Translations under genes and position numbers: made by a program
Assembly: GCA_026393855.1 (NCBI GenBank)
Contig: JAPKZJ010000026.1
Location: 1 to 32,218 of the forward strand
DNA: 32,218 bases
Direction of reading: 5' to 3'
From: Candidatus Aminicenantes bacterium
Lineage (GTDB): Bacteria > Acidobacteriota > Aminicenantia > Aminicenantales > UBA4085
The notes under the pieces: generated by a model
What the model was told of the DNA's origin: nothing
Databases searched by the model: none
Seen by the model: only the letters and a program-made list of their open reading frames with translations
In this document: positions 18,357 through 27,852 of the stretch, one piece after another
Position numbering within the stretch: position 1 is the stretch's first letter
Layout: each line of letters starts with the position of its first letter

Positions 18357-19627
18357 TGCCACGCGAAAAAGACTCCTTGCTCTGCGGCTATGGCGAAGCG
18401 GTGATCACCCCGCCCCAAGGTGTCGATCTTTGCGGCTACGGCTTCTATCTGAACCGCAAGGCGAAGCGCGTCCGGGACGACTTAAAATCCCGGGTTCTTT
18501 ATCTGCGCCGCGGAAACACGGGCACGGTCATCGTCGCCTGCGACCTCATCGGCCTGACGGTGGAGTTGTCGGACGCGATCCGCGAAGCGATCGCGAAGAA
18601 CATCGGCCTGCCGCGCGCGTCGGTCCTGCTGACTTGCACCCACACCCATTCGGGACCGGCCGTCCATCCGATGCCGGGGCTGGGAGACGCCGCACCCGGA
18701 TTCGCAGACAAGCTGCGCACAATCGTCGTCGACACAGCCGCAGCGGCCGAGCGCGACGTCCGGCCGGCGGCCGCGGCCTGGGCCTTCGAAATGATCGAGC
18801 CGATCGGCTATAACCGCCGGACCGGCGACTTCCGGGACATCGACCCGCTCTTGAAGACGATCGTCTTCGACCGCGGCGTCGACCGGATCCATCTCTGGAG
18901 CTACGCCTGCCACGCCGTCGTCCTGGGCCCGGGGCCGGAGATCTCGGCCGATTGGCCCGGCGCGGCGGCGGCCGCCCTCGAAGCCCGCGGCCGACGGGGC
19001 GTGTTCCTGCAGGGTTTCTGCGGCGACGTCGACCCGGTCACCCAAGCCGCCCATTGGGGGGAAGGGACCAGGGAGGATCTCGAGCTTTATGGCGAGATCA
19101 TCGCCGGCCGGCTGGTCAGGGCGGAAAGCCGGGCCGTCGCGCTGAAAGCGGCGACCGTGAAGGCGGACGAAATCCGGGTCGCCCTCCCGCTGCAGGTTTA
19201 TAGCGCCGCGCGCATCGGCCTGTTCGCCGCATCGTTCGCCAAACGCTATGATCGTTTCCCGGGTGCGGCCCGGTTTGCCCGGGAATGGGAAGTCCGGGCC
19301 TTGGCCGAACGGGCGGACATGCGGCGGGATCCCCGCCTCTTAGGCATCCCCGGGCAAGCCCTGGCCATCGGTTCCGTCAAGATCGCTGCCCTGCCGGGGG
19401 AAATCTTCGCCGGTTATGCCGCCGCTTGGCGCCGCGCGTCCGATCCGATCATGCCCGTCGGCTTCGCCAACGGCGTCGTGGGGTACATCCCCACGTCCGA
19501 GGCCTACGACGATCCCTCTGACTATGCGGCTTGGTGCGCGCCGATGATCTATGGCGTCTTTCCGTTCCGGCCGGATGCCGGGGCGATCCTGTTGAAACGA
19601 GTCCGGGCGCTGCTGAGCAACTTATAA
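18356..19627 (+). CDS. Neutral-ceramidase-like hydrolase, cytoplasmic
   Basis: A 423-residue protein resembling the N-terminal domain of neutral/alkaline non-lysosomal ceramidases: GYGEAVITPPQGVDLCGYG, TCTHTHSGPAVHP (candidate zinc ligands), SADWPGAAAAALEARG and QGFCGDVDP. True ceramidases are secreted and cleave the amide bond of ceramide; this one has no signal peptide and lacks the C-terminal domain, so it may hydrolyse another amide or ester. The start overlaps the GATase-like stop by one base, implying coupling. It ends inside the left arm of a long inverted repeat. Confidence 0.78.
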   Translation: MPREKDSLLCGYGEAVITPPQGVDLCGYGFYLNRKAKRVRDDLKSRVLYLRRGNTGTVIVACDLIGLTVELSDAIREAIAKNIGLPRASVLLTCTHTHSGPAVHPMPGLGDAAPGFADKLRTIVVDTAAAAERDVRPAAAAWAFEMIEPIGYNRRTGDFRDIDPLLKTIVFDRGVDRIHLWSYACHAVVLGPGPEISADWPGAAAAALEARGRRGVFLQGFCGDVDPVTQAAHWGEGTREDLELYGEIIAGRLVRAESRAVALKAATVKADEIRVALPLQVYSAARIGLFAASFAKRYDRFPGAARFAREWEVRALAERADMRRDPRLLGIPGQALAIGSVKIAALPGEIFAGYAAAWRRASDPIMPVGFANGVVGYIPTSEAYDDPSDYAAWCAPMIYGVFPFRPDAGAILLKRVRALLSNL

Positions 19628-19757
19628 AAGATTCTTCTCCTATCTTCGGGAAACATCGGCGGTTCGGGGTATCGGCCCGGCGGCTTCGCGATTTCGCCAT
19701 TGGCCGACACCCCCGTCCGCGTTCATTTCCCGGAGATAGGAGCTGATCCTTTTAAAA
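19621..19757. terminator. Long imperfect inverted repeat, probable bidirectional terminator
   Basis: Left arm 19621-19677 and right arm 19702-19757 are similar in reverse complement over about 56 bases. The best block is 17 bases with one mismatch (19637-19653 against 19726-19742). The arms begin near the stop of the ceramidase-like gene and end just before that of the convergent DUF4434 gene. T-rich segments follow the stem on both strands (CCCTTTTTAT on plus, TCTTTTAT on minus). Confidence 0.65.
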
Positions 19758-19763
19758 CCCTTT

Positions 19764-21998
19764 TTATCGACGGGCCTGGATCGATAAAGCCAGGGCTTCA
19801 TACGGCCGTAGCTTCCGGCGGATCGAAGCCAGCTCCTTCCCCGTCATCGTCCGGCTCATTCCGGTCAGCAGGTCGGTCAGCTCATAGGAACGGTCGGGCT
19901 TCAGAAAGCGCGGGTGCAAATCCAGATCGACGAGGCCAGGCCCCGGGTTGGTCGCCGCCAGCGCGGCAGCGTCCCGGTTCCCGGATTGAGCGATATCCAT
20001 GACTTCCGCGACGCCATCCCAATCAAAAGGCCTCATTTTCCCAGAACGGGCCAGGGCGAAATCGATGATATCGAGCAGGAGGGCAGGCGCTTTCGCGGCG
20101 GCATCCTTCAGGCTCAACGAACAGGTCACGACCGCCCCCAGCCCGAAAGTGTTGACCAGAACCGCAGCCCCGCCGTCATCGAAGACGACGGCGGCATGCG
20201 CGGTTGTCGGAGTCCAGGCGGATGCCTGAAGCCCCGCCAGCGCGAACCCGCGGCCCGCGGGCGCATGTCCGCCCGCGGCGACTGCCGCCAAGGCCGGTTC
20301 GCGGATGATCAGGTGTGACCGTGGGGCCGACGCCCCCTCTTTTCCTCCGACCAGCGCCTCGCGGTCGAACAGATCGCCGTAGGGGATCGCCGGCCCGAAC
20401 AGGATCGCGGTCCCGCCCTTCTCGACGAAGGCCTTGAGCAGGGCGCTGTCGGTGTCCTGCATACCGGAAATGTCGGCCAGGATGAGCACGGTCTTTCGCG
20501 CCAGCCAGCCGTTCATCTGCGCCTCGTTCCGGCCGTAGGGATAAAAAGGCAGGATCTCCTCGCCGCGGGGCGGGATAAACGGCTCGATGTCGGCCGCGAG
20601 GCCGACCGTCCGCAGGGCGTCCAGGGCGGGGACGATCGAAGCCGACCAGCGATCGGTCCACCAGTCGCTGTAGGGAATGTAGAGCGTCACGTCCCCCGGC
20701 CATACGGCCGCCTTCCCCGCCGCGGCCCGATAAAACCGCAGCCCTTTCTCGACCGCGGCTCCCGTCTCAAGCGCGGCCGGGTTGGTCCGGCCCATGCGGT
20801 AAACATTGGTATGCCAGGTGAAGAGCGTGATCCCGTCCGGGCCGGCCGAAGTCGAGGCGCTGGCGATCTGATCGAAGGCGTCCGCCGGAGTGGCCAAATA
20901 ATCGCCGCCGTAACGGCGCTCGAGATAGCCAAAGAGCTCTACGTGCGAGAGTGCGATCTTGCCGGCGGCGCGCATGGCCCCGGCTGAAAGGGCCGCGAAA
21001 TCGCGCGTCCGCCGGACCGGGAAATTCTTGCGGTTATCCGGCCGATAGGAGGCCTCGAAAGCACCCTGGTAGATCGAAATGTCCAGGCTGTCGATCGCCG
21101 CCAAGTACCCGGCCAGGAGCGGATCGTCCAGATAAGGCGCGCAGGCGGAATACAGCCCCCGATCGAGGGCCTTGACGGCATCGGAAAACTCGCGGACGTG
21201 GGCGGCGAAATAAGTGCCGCTCCCCTCCTGATAGTCGTAGAACCCGAAGAGAGAGGGGTGGCTCCCGTAAAGCGACCACATCTCCCGCATGACTTCGCGC
21301 TGGCTGGCCCACCGCTCGGCCCCCGGCAGCAAGCGGGTCATATCCCAGACGACCGAGAGCAGAACGGGCATCCCGAGCCGATCGGCCAGCTCCAGGGTCT
21401 TGCCGACGCGGTCTTCGGGCGAACCGGCCGCCGCGGCCTTGGCGCAATAGGCGGACGGATACCAGGCCTTACCGTTGATATTGTCGTGAACGACAACCAG
21501 ATTGCCGCCGATAGCTTTGAAGCCGTGCATATAGCGCTCGACGTCCCCGCCCGGATCGGCTCCGTCGACGGCGCTGGTGATGAAAAAGTCGCCCACGGCG
21601 CGGCCCACGAGCCAAGCCGCCTTGCCCGCCGTCCGACCGGGCCCGGCGGCGACGGACGCCGTAACGACATAGAAGCCTTCGGGCGCGTCCGCCGGGAGAT
21701 CGACGACGGAGGTCCATTCACCGGCCCGGGAAGGATCCCGTCGGGCATCCAGCATCCGGGTCCCCCGCCCGGGCGTCAGAAGCTCGACCTTCAAATCGCG
21801 ATCCGCGGACGCGAGCCCGATTTTGATCCGGACCTCGACGCGATCCCCAGGCGCCGCCCGGCGGCCCCCCACGGAGGCCTCGATCTTGATCTTTTTCGCC
21901 TCGCCGGGGCGGGGCCGATCGGCCCGGCAGGCAGGCATGAGGAAGGCGGCGAGAACGATGACAGCGCAAAGGATGCGGGATCGGACAGCTGACGTCAT
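19764..21998 (-). CDS. DUF4434 glycosidase-like lipoprotein
   Basis: A 744-residue precursor with a signal peptide ending LMPAC (lipoprotein-type Cys at 24). A beta-sandwich region with VEVRIKIGLASADRDLKV (about 35-130) precedes a barrel resembling DUF4434 putative glycoside hydrolases (GGNLVVVHDNINGKAWYPS, DRLGMPVLLSVVWDM, FGFYDYQEGSG, DSLDISIYQG). The C-terminal half has a GATase-like fold as in beta-galactosidase trimerisation domains (VLILADISGMQ, FVEKGGTAILFGP). The start at 21998 follows GGGAGGT. It is tandem with ffh (68 bases) but convergent with the SSS cassette; probably a surface or periplasmic glycan enzyme. Confidence 0.78.
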   Translation of the reverse strand: MTSAVRSRILCAVIVLAAFLMPACRADRPRPGEAKKIKIEASVGGRRAAPGDRVEVRIKIGLASADRDLKVELLTPGRGTRMLDARRDPSRAGEWTSVVDLPADAPEGFYVVTASVAAGPGRTAGKAAWLVGRAVGDFFITSAVDGADPGGDVERYMHGFKAIGGNLVVVHDNINGKAWYPSAYCAKAAAAGSPEDRVGKTLELADRLGMPVLLSVVWDMTRLLPGAERWASQREVMREMWSLYGSHPSLFGFYDYQEGSGTYFAAHVREFSDAVKALDRGLYSACAPYLDDPLLAGYLAAIDSLDISIYQGAFEASYRPDNRKNFPVRRTRDFAALSAGAMRAAGKIALSHVELFGYLERRYGGDYLATPADAFDQIASASTSAGPDGITLFTWHTNVYRMGRTNPAALETGAAVEKGLRFYRAAAGKAAVWPGDVTLYIPYSDWWTDRWSASIVPALDALRTVGLAADIEPFIPPRGEEILPFYPYGRNEAQMNGWLARKTVLILADISGMQDTDSALLKAFVEKGGTAILFGPAIPYGDLFDREALVGGKEGASAPRSHLIIREPALAAVAAGGHAPAGRGFALAGLQASAWTPTTAHAAVVFDDGGAAVLVNTFGLGAVVTCSLSLKDAAAKAPALLLDIIDFALARSGKMRPFDWDGVAEVMDIAQSGNRDAAALAATNPGPGLVDLDLHPRFLKPDRSYELTDLLTGMSRTMTGKELASIRRKLRPYEALALSIQARR

Positions 21999-22066
21999 GG
22001 CGACCTCCCGGCCCGGGCGGGCCAGGTCCGATTCTATCCGAGGAGCGGCGGCGAGGCCAGGCCGGC

Positions 22067-23389
<1,323 letters not shown>

Positions 23390-23421
23390 GGCGGTGGCTC
23401 GCGGGGGCGCCGGAGGTGAGC

Positions 23422-24069
23422 CTACTTCTTGAAGCTCAGGACGAGGCCGCCTGAGGAACCGGACTCAACCCGCGTCTCCAGGTCGGTCCGGGCGGCCATG
23501 AAGTCCCAGTATTCGCGAGTCCAGCCACGGCCTCGGCCGAAGATGTTGTGGACGGCAATGCAGCCGCCCTTGGCCAGCTTAGGCAGGAGGTCCTTGGCGT
23601 ACTGGAGGTTCCACTCTTTGTCCGCGTCCAGAAAGACGAAGTCGAACGGCCCGACGAGCTTGGGCACGATCCCGTGGGCGTCGCCGAGGCGGGCCTCGAT
23701 CCGGTCGGCCAGACCGGCGGCCTTGAAGTTCTGGACAGCCTCGCCGTGGCGGTCGGCGTCGATCTCGATGGTGATCAGGCGGCCATTGGTCTTGCTCAGG
23801 GCCCAGGCGATCCAAGTTCCCGAGTGGCCGGTGGAGGTCCCAACCTCGAGAGCCCGCTTATAGCCTTTCTCGACGATCAGGTCGAACAGGATCTTGCCGT
23901 CGGCGGAAGGGATGTTCAGATCGTGCCAGCGGCCGTCCCGCTGGTCCAGGAAAGCGCGAACTTTGGCGTCCAGATCTTGCGGCGAACGAGCCGGGGCCGC
24001 GGCCAGGGCCAAGGCGGCGAGAAGCAGCGCGGCCAAGGCCGGATGGAAGGCGAATCGTCGTTGGGTCAT
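23422..24069 (-). CDS. Class I methyltransferase with signal peptide
   Basis: A 215-residue protein that is a class I SAM-dependent O-methyltransferase by motif: ALEVGTSTGHSG (motif I), ITIEIDADRHG (motif II) and FDFVFLDADKEWNL. Its first 28 residues form a good Sec signal (LAALLLAALALAAAPARS), which is odd because SAM is not expected outside the cytoplasm. Either the segment is an uncleaved anchor facing the cytoplasm, or the exported enzyme does something else. It lies just upstream of ffh on the same strand. Confidence 0.82.
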   Translation of the reverse strand: MTQRRFAFHPALAALLLAALALAAAPARSPQDLDAKVRAFLDQRDGRWHDLNIPSADGKILFDLIVEKGYKRALEVGTSTGHSGTWIAWALSKTNGRLITIEIDADRHGEAVQNFKAAGLADRIEARLGDAHGIVPKLVGPFDFVFLDADKEWNLQYAKDLLPKLAKGGCIAVHNIFGRGRGWTREYWDFMAARTDLETRVESGSSGGLVLSFKK

Positions 24070-24103
24070 GATACCGTTCTCTTTTTCTCCGGAAACGCCT
24101 CCT

Positions 24104-24132
24104 ATTATAGATGGAAGCGCCCGAAAAACGAA
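24104..24132 (-). promoter_or_regulatory. Promoter for the methyltransferase-ffh unit
   Basis: Minus-strand TATAAT (24104-24109) at perfect consensus, with a weak TTCGTT (24127-24132) 17 bases upstream. The predicted leader is about 28 bases. It is divergent from the protease promoter only a few bases away. Confidence 0.5.
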
Positions 24133-24144
24133 CCCCCTCGCAGA

Positions 24145-24173
24145 TTGTGCCCGCGGGCGGGAATTGCTAGACT
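24145..24173 (+). promoter_or_regulatory. Putative promoter for the M6 protease, leaderless layout
   Basis: TTGTGC (24145-24150), 17-base spacer ending TGC (extended -10) and TAGACT (24168-24173). The ATG at 24180 is six bases after the -10, so transcription should begin at the start codon itself; no Shine-Dalgarno exists. Confidence 0.5.
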
Positions 24174-24179
24174 GGCCTC

Positions 24180-25883
24180 ATGCACGGCAAGAAGATCCCC
24201 CTGCTTCTCCTGTTCGCCTGCGCGATCCCGGCCCTGGCGCTCGAACCGCCGACCCGGGCCGAGCACGATCAATACCTGCGCGACGGGAGCCTTGCCCAGC
24301 GCCTGGCCAACGCCCGCGCCTTCGGCAACCATCTCGTCGACCCGGCTCTTGTTTGGGACCTGCGGGTTCGACTGGAGCGGGCCGCCCTGGGTCTGCCGGA
24401 GGGCCCGCTGGGAGCGCTCGGCCTGCCCAGCGGCCGGCGCGGCGGGCTGCCGGCGAAGGGCAGCGTCAAGGTTTTCGCCCTGCTGATCGATTTCTCCGAC
24501 TTCCCCGCCGTCAATTCCGTTTCCACGATCGCCTCCAAGCTGTTCGGCGACGGAGACACCGGCTACCCTTACGAAAGCCTGCGCAACTACTACCGCCGGG
24601 CCTCCTACAACATGCTCGAGATCGGCGGCTCGGTCCTCGGCTGGTACAGGCCGTCCTATACCCGGACTTCCATGCCGCAGACCACCTCCGCCCGGGAGGC
24701 GCTGATCAAGGAGGCTTTGCTCCATTTCGACGCCCAGGGCCACGACTTCTCCAAGTACGACAACGACGGCAACGGGACCATCGATTATTTCGTCGTCGTC
24801 TGGGCCGGGCCGAACAACGGTTGGAGCAATTTCTGGTGGGGCTACCAGACCAGCTTCTCCGACCAGACCTTCCAGCTGGACGGCAAGCGGTTCTATGCCG
24901 CCAAGTATTCCTGGCAATGGGAATCCCGTTACTGGCCGGGGGCTTACGATCAGATCGTGGTCATGCATGAGACCGGCCACGCCCTGGGCCTGCCCGATTA
25001 CTACGACTACGACGCCACCGTCGGGCCGGGCGGGGGGCTGGGCGGGTTCGACATGATGGACGCCAACCGCGGCGACCACAACTGTTTCAGCAAAATGCTG
25101 TTGGATTGGATCTCCCCGCAAGCCTTCGTCTATGGGACGCGCGGCTTTGCCCTGGGAGCGTCCGGCGGCGGGCAGGACGCGCTGATCCTGATGCCGGAGT
25201 CCTCCGCATCCCAGCCGTTCGATGAATTCTTCATGGTCCAGAACCGGACCCGGGCCGCCAACGACGCGACCCTGCCGGGAGACGGGCTGATCGTCTGGCA
25301 CGTCGACGCCCGGCTGAACACGGCCGGAACGAACTTCCGCTACGACAATTCCTACACCGACCACAAGCTCGTCCGGCTGATGGAGGCCGACGGGCTGGAG
25401 CAGATCGAGCGGGGGTACGCCGCGGGAGCCGCCGATTACTACACCGCCGGCCGGACGCTGTCGCCGCTGACCACACCCAACTGTAGCCGCTACGACGGGA
25501 CCTCGCCCGGCCTGACGCTCAGCTCCATCGGCGCCGCCGGCCCGGTCATGGCCTTCGCCGCCGACATCCATTACACCCTCTTTCCGCCGGCCGGGGCCTC
25601 GCTGACCAGGCTTCAGAGCGACTTCATCTTCTTCATCGAATACATCAACAAGCTCGCCTGGGCCAACGACGCCCGGAACCGGACCCGGATCGAGAGCTAC
25701 CGAATCTACAAAAAGCCCAAGGGCGCGGGGGACGAAGCTTATGTCCTCCTGGCCGAGATCGCGGCCGAAGCCTCCCCCGTCTACGAACACAGGGGGCTGA
25801 AAAAGGACGAGGCCTACGCCTACCGAATCATCGCCATCGATGCCAACGGCGTCGAGAGCACCGGGGCGGAGGTGATCCAGTGA
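24180..25883 (+). CDS. Exported M6-family metalloprotease with FN3-like tail
   Basis: A 567-residue zinc protease of the M6 (immune-inhibitor A-like) family. A signal peptide (residues 1-20, ending IPALA) is followed by VKVFALLIDFSDFP and the zinc site HETGH (263-267) continuing ALGLPDYYDYD. The catalytic domain continues with GGFDMMDAN and the conserved FMVQNR and DGLIVWHVD segments. A fibronectin-III-like domain fills about residues 475-567. M6 enzymes cleave extracellular proteins, often host or environmental ones. It starts an operon with the beta-barrel and PLD genes (four-base overlap with the next gene). Confidence 0.93.
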   Translation: MHGKKIPLLLLFACAIPALALEPPTRAEHDQYLRDGSLAQRLANARAFGNHLVDPALVWDLRVRLERAALGLPEGPLGALGLPSGRRGGLPAKGSVKVFALLIDFSDFPAVNSVSTIASKLFGDGDTGYPYESLRNYYRRASYNMLEIGGSVLGWYRPSYTRTSMPQTTSAREALIKEALLHFDAQGHDFSKYDNDGNGTIDYFVVVWAGPNNGWSNFWWGYQTSFSDQTFQLDGKRFYAAKYSWQWESRYWPGAYDQIVVMHETGHALGLPDYYDYDATVGPGGGLGGFDMMDANRGDHNCFSKMLLDWISPQAFVYGTRGFALGASGGGQDALILMPESSASQPFDEFFMVQNRTRAANDATLPGDGLIVWHVDARLNTAGTNFRYDNSYTDHKLVRLMEADGLEQIERGYAAGAADYYTAGRTLSPLTTPNCSRYDGTSPGLTLSSIGAAGPVMAFAADIHYTLFPPAGASLTRLQSDFIFFIEYINKLAWANDARNRTRIESYRIYKKPKGAGDEAYVLLAEIAAEASPVYEHRGLKKDEAYAYRIIAIDANGVESTGAEVIQ

Positions 25884-26482
25884 GCCGCCGGTCCTGGGGC
25901 CGGGCGGCGGCGCGAATGGCCGCGGCGGCTCTGGCTTGGGCCGCCGTCCTGGCCGGCCCGGTGTCCGCCCTGACGTTGCGGCTCGACGGAAACGCGGTCT
26001 GGCGAAATCAGAACGACGCCAAGATCCGGCAAACCTACGGCAGCGGCGTCGCCGTCACGGCCGGGTTCGATCTCGTCTTCCGTTCCGGCTGGGAAGCCGG
26101 TCTTCGGTTCGAATCGGCCGCTTCCCGCGCCGGGATGCTCGGCCTATCGGCATCCGCGGCCGAGTTCGGGCTATGGGGCTTGGACGCCACGATCGGCCGG
26201 GAGATCCGCCTGGGGGCGGCCGGCTTCTATGCGCGCGGCGGTATCGGGCTCTATCACTACAAACAGACCGTGGACTACGCCTACGTCCAGGACCACAGAG
26301 TCAACCGATTCGCTCCCGCGGGCGTCATCGCCGTCGGAATCCGATTCTACCCGTGGCGCTTCCTGTTCCTGTCCGCGGACGCGAAGTACGTCGTTCTCCC
26401 CGTCAAGCCGTACGGCCAGGCCGTCGATCTCGGCGGCATCCGGCTGGGCGGCGGCCTGGGCTTCATCTTCGGCCGACGATAA
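25880..26482 (+). CDS. Small outer-membrane beta-barrel-like protein
   Basis: A 200-residue precursor; the GTG start overlaps the protease stop (GTGA). A signal peptide (about 1-30, ending GPVSALT) is followed by alternating hydrophobic beta strands and repeated AGFDLVFRSGWEAGLRF-style pairs, ending GGGLGFIFGRR, consistent with an eight-stranded OmpA/OmpX-like barrel. Membership of a named family is not clear. It sits between an exported protease and a lipoprotein. Confidence 0.72.
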   Translation: MSRRSWGRAAARMAAAALAWAAVLAGPVSALTLRLDGNAVWRNQNDAKIRQTYGSGVAVTAGFDLVFRSGWEAGLRFESAASRAGMLGLSASAAEFGLWGLDATIGREIRLGAAGFYARGGIGLYHYKQTVDYAYVQDHRVNRFAPAGVIAVGIRFYPWRFLFLSADAKYVVLPVKPYGQAVDLGGIRLGGGLGFIFGRR

Positions 26483-26541
26483 GGGGAGCCGAGCGCACGG
26501 CCCGGGCCGGACCGAAGCCCGCCGACACGGAGGTCATCAAG

Positions 26542-27792
26542 ATGAAGAACAAGAAGAAAAGGCGGCCGATCCGGTTTCGCCTCGCATCCCTCGCGCTGAT
26601 CGCGGCCGCGTCCGCCTGTTTTCACCCTCGCCCCCCGACAGTTGACGCCATCGAGCTCGTGGAGAGCGTCCCGGTCGAGACCGGCCTCGACAACGCCGAT
26701 CTGCGCAACACCGCGGACGTGTGGTGCGAGATGATCCGCTCGGCCCGCGAAACGATAGAGATGGGGCAGTTCTACTATGCCCACCGGCCGGGAGAGACGC
26801 TCGACCGGGTGATCCTCGAGCTGGCGGCCGCGGCCCGCCGCGGCGTCCCTATCCGCTGTTTAGCGGACAGCCGGATGTCCGCCACCTACCCGATCCTGTT
26901 GGATGCGCTGCGTCATATGCCCGGCGTCTCCGTGCGCCTCATCGATTTCGCCGCCCTGGCCGGCGGGACGCACCACGCGAAATACATCATCGTCGACGGC
27001 GAAACGGTTTTCATCGGCAGTCCAAATTTCGACTGGCGGTCGCTGACCCACATTCACGAGTTGGGACTGAGGATCCGCGATCGGCGTCTGGCTGCGGTCT
27101 ACCGGCGCATCTTCGAGATGGATTGGCGGCTGGCGGGAGGGCAGTCGCGCGAAAGCGTCCTCGGCGAGCTGGCGGCCAAGGTCGAGCCCGCATTCGAGGT
27201 GTCGTCGAAAAGGTATGGGCGCGTTTCCCTGCAGCCGACCGCCAGTCCAATGTCCCTGATTCCGGATCCGTCGCTATGGGATGAAACCCGAATCGGCCGG
27301 CTTTTAAGCGAAGCCCGGCGCGAGATCTGTCTGCAGTTTCTCTCCTATTCGCCGGTCGGCCGGGATTCGTCGCCTTATGTAGCTTTGGACGGCGCCTTGC
27401 GGCGCGCCGCCGGCCGCGGCGTCCGCGTCCGGCTCTTAGTGGCGGATTGGCAAAAGGGCACCCCGGCGGAGAGAGCTTTGAAGGATCTGGCCGCGGTGCC
27501 GAATATCGAAGTCCGGTTCAGCGTCATCCCCGAATGGTCCGGCGGCTACATCCCCTATGCCCGCGTCGAGCACTGCAAGTTCGTTCTGGTAGACGGCGGG
27601 AAGTTCTGGCTGGGAACCAGCAACGGGGAGAAAAGCTATTTCCATGATTCACGGAACCTAGGGCTGATCGTCGACAGCGCGCCGATGGCGCAGCGGCTGC
27701 GACGCGTCTTCTATAAAAGCTGGGACGGCGGGACCGCTGAGGCGGTCGATCCGGCAAGAACCTACTCTCCCCGTCGGCACGGGGAGGAATGA
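26542..27792 (+). CDS. Phospholipase-D-like lipoprotein
   Basis: A 416-residue protein starting at ATG 26542, seven bases after GGAGGT. A basic N-terminus leads into a hydrophobic signal ending AAASAC (lipoprotein-type). Two HKD motifs are intact: H145-x-K147-x4-D152 and H344-x-K346-x4-D351, each followed by an IGSPN or LGTSN block. This fits the phospholipase D / cardiolipin synthase superfamily, acting on phosphodiesters outside the cytoplasm. The C-terminus (YSPRRHGEE) runs through a palindrome, so the last residues may derive from a repeat. Substrate unknown. Confidence 0.87.
   Translation: MKNKKKRRPIRFRLASLALIAAASACFHPRPPTVDAIELVESVPVETGLDNADLRNTADVWCEMIRSARETIEMGQFYYAHRPGETLDRVILELAAAARRGVPIRCLADSRMSATYPILLDALRHMPGVSVRLIDFAALAGGTHHAKYIIVDGETVFIGSPNFDWRSLTHIHELGLRIRDRRLAAVYRRIFEMDWRLAGGQSRESVLGELAAKVEPAFEVSSKRYGRVSLQPTASPMSLIPDPSLWDETRIGRLLSEARREICLQFLSYSPVGRDSSPYVALDGALRRAAGRGVRVRLLVADWQKGTPAERALKDLAAVPNIEVRFSVIPEWSGGYIPYARVEHCKFVLVDGGKFWLGTSNGEKSYFHDSRNLGLIVDSAPMAQRLRRVFYKSWDGGTAEAVDPARTYSPRRHGEE
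27767..27786. repeat. Hairpin overlapping the end of the PLD gene
   Basis: CTCCCCG and CGGGGAG form a seven-base-pair stem with a six-base loop. The hairpin encodes the last residues of the PLD-like protein. No T-run follows on plus, so it is not a typical intrinsic terminator; a small REP-like palindrome is possible. Confidence 0.5.
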
Positions 27793-27833
27793 AAAATATT
27801 GGGATGGCCTATACGGCCCCGCGTTTCTTAGGC

Positions 27834-27839
27834 TATAAT
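27834..27839 (+). promoter_or_regulatory. TATAAT -10 upstream of the mutase operon
   Basis: Perfect TATAAT thirteen bases before the ATG at 27853; no convincing -35 at 16-18 bases and no Shine-Dalgarno. The transcript would have a leader of about seven bases. Confidence 0.4.
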
Positions 27840-27852
27840 TCTTTCTAAGCCC

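Noticed and set aside
24105-25790. A 561-codon minus-strand frame
   Set aside because: Entirely antisense to the M6 protease, which has full catalytic motifs; composition is typical of a shadow frame.
25936-26541. Long in-frame upstream extension of the PLD gene
   Set aside because: It overlaps the beta-barrel gene out of frame; the ATG at 26542 has a Shine-Dalgarno and a signal peptide.
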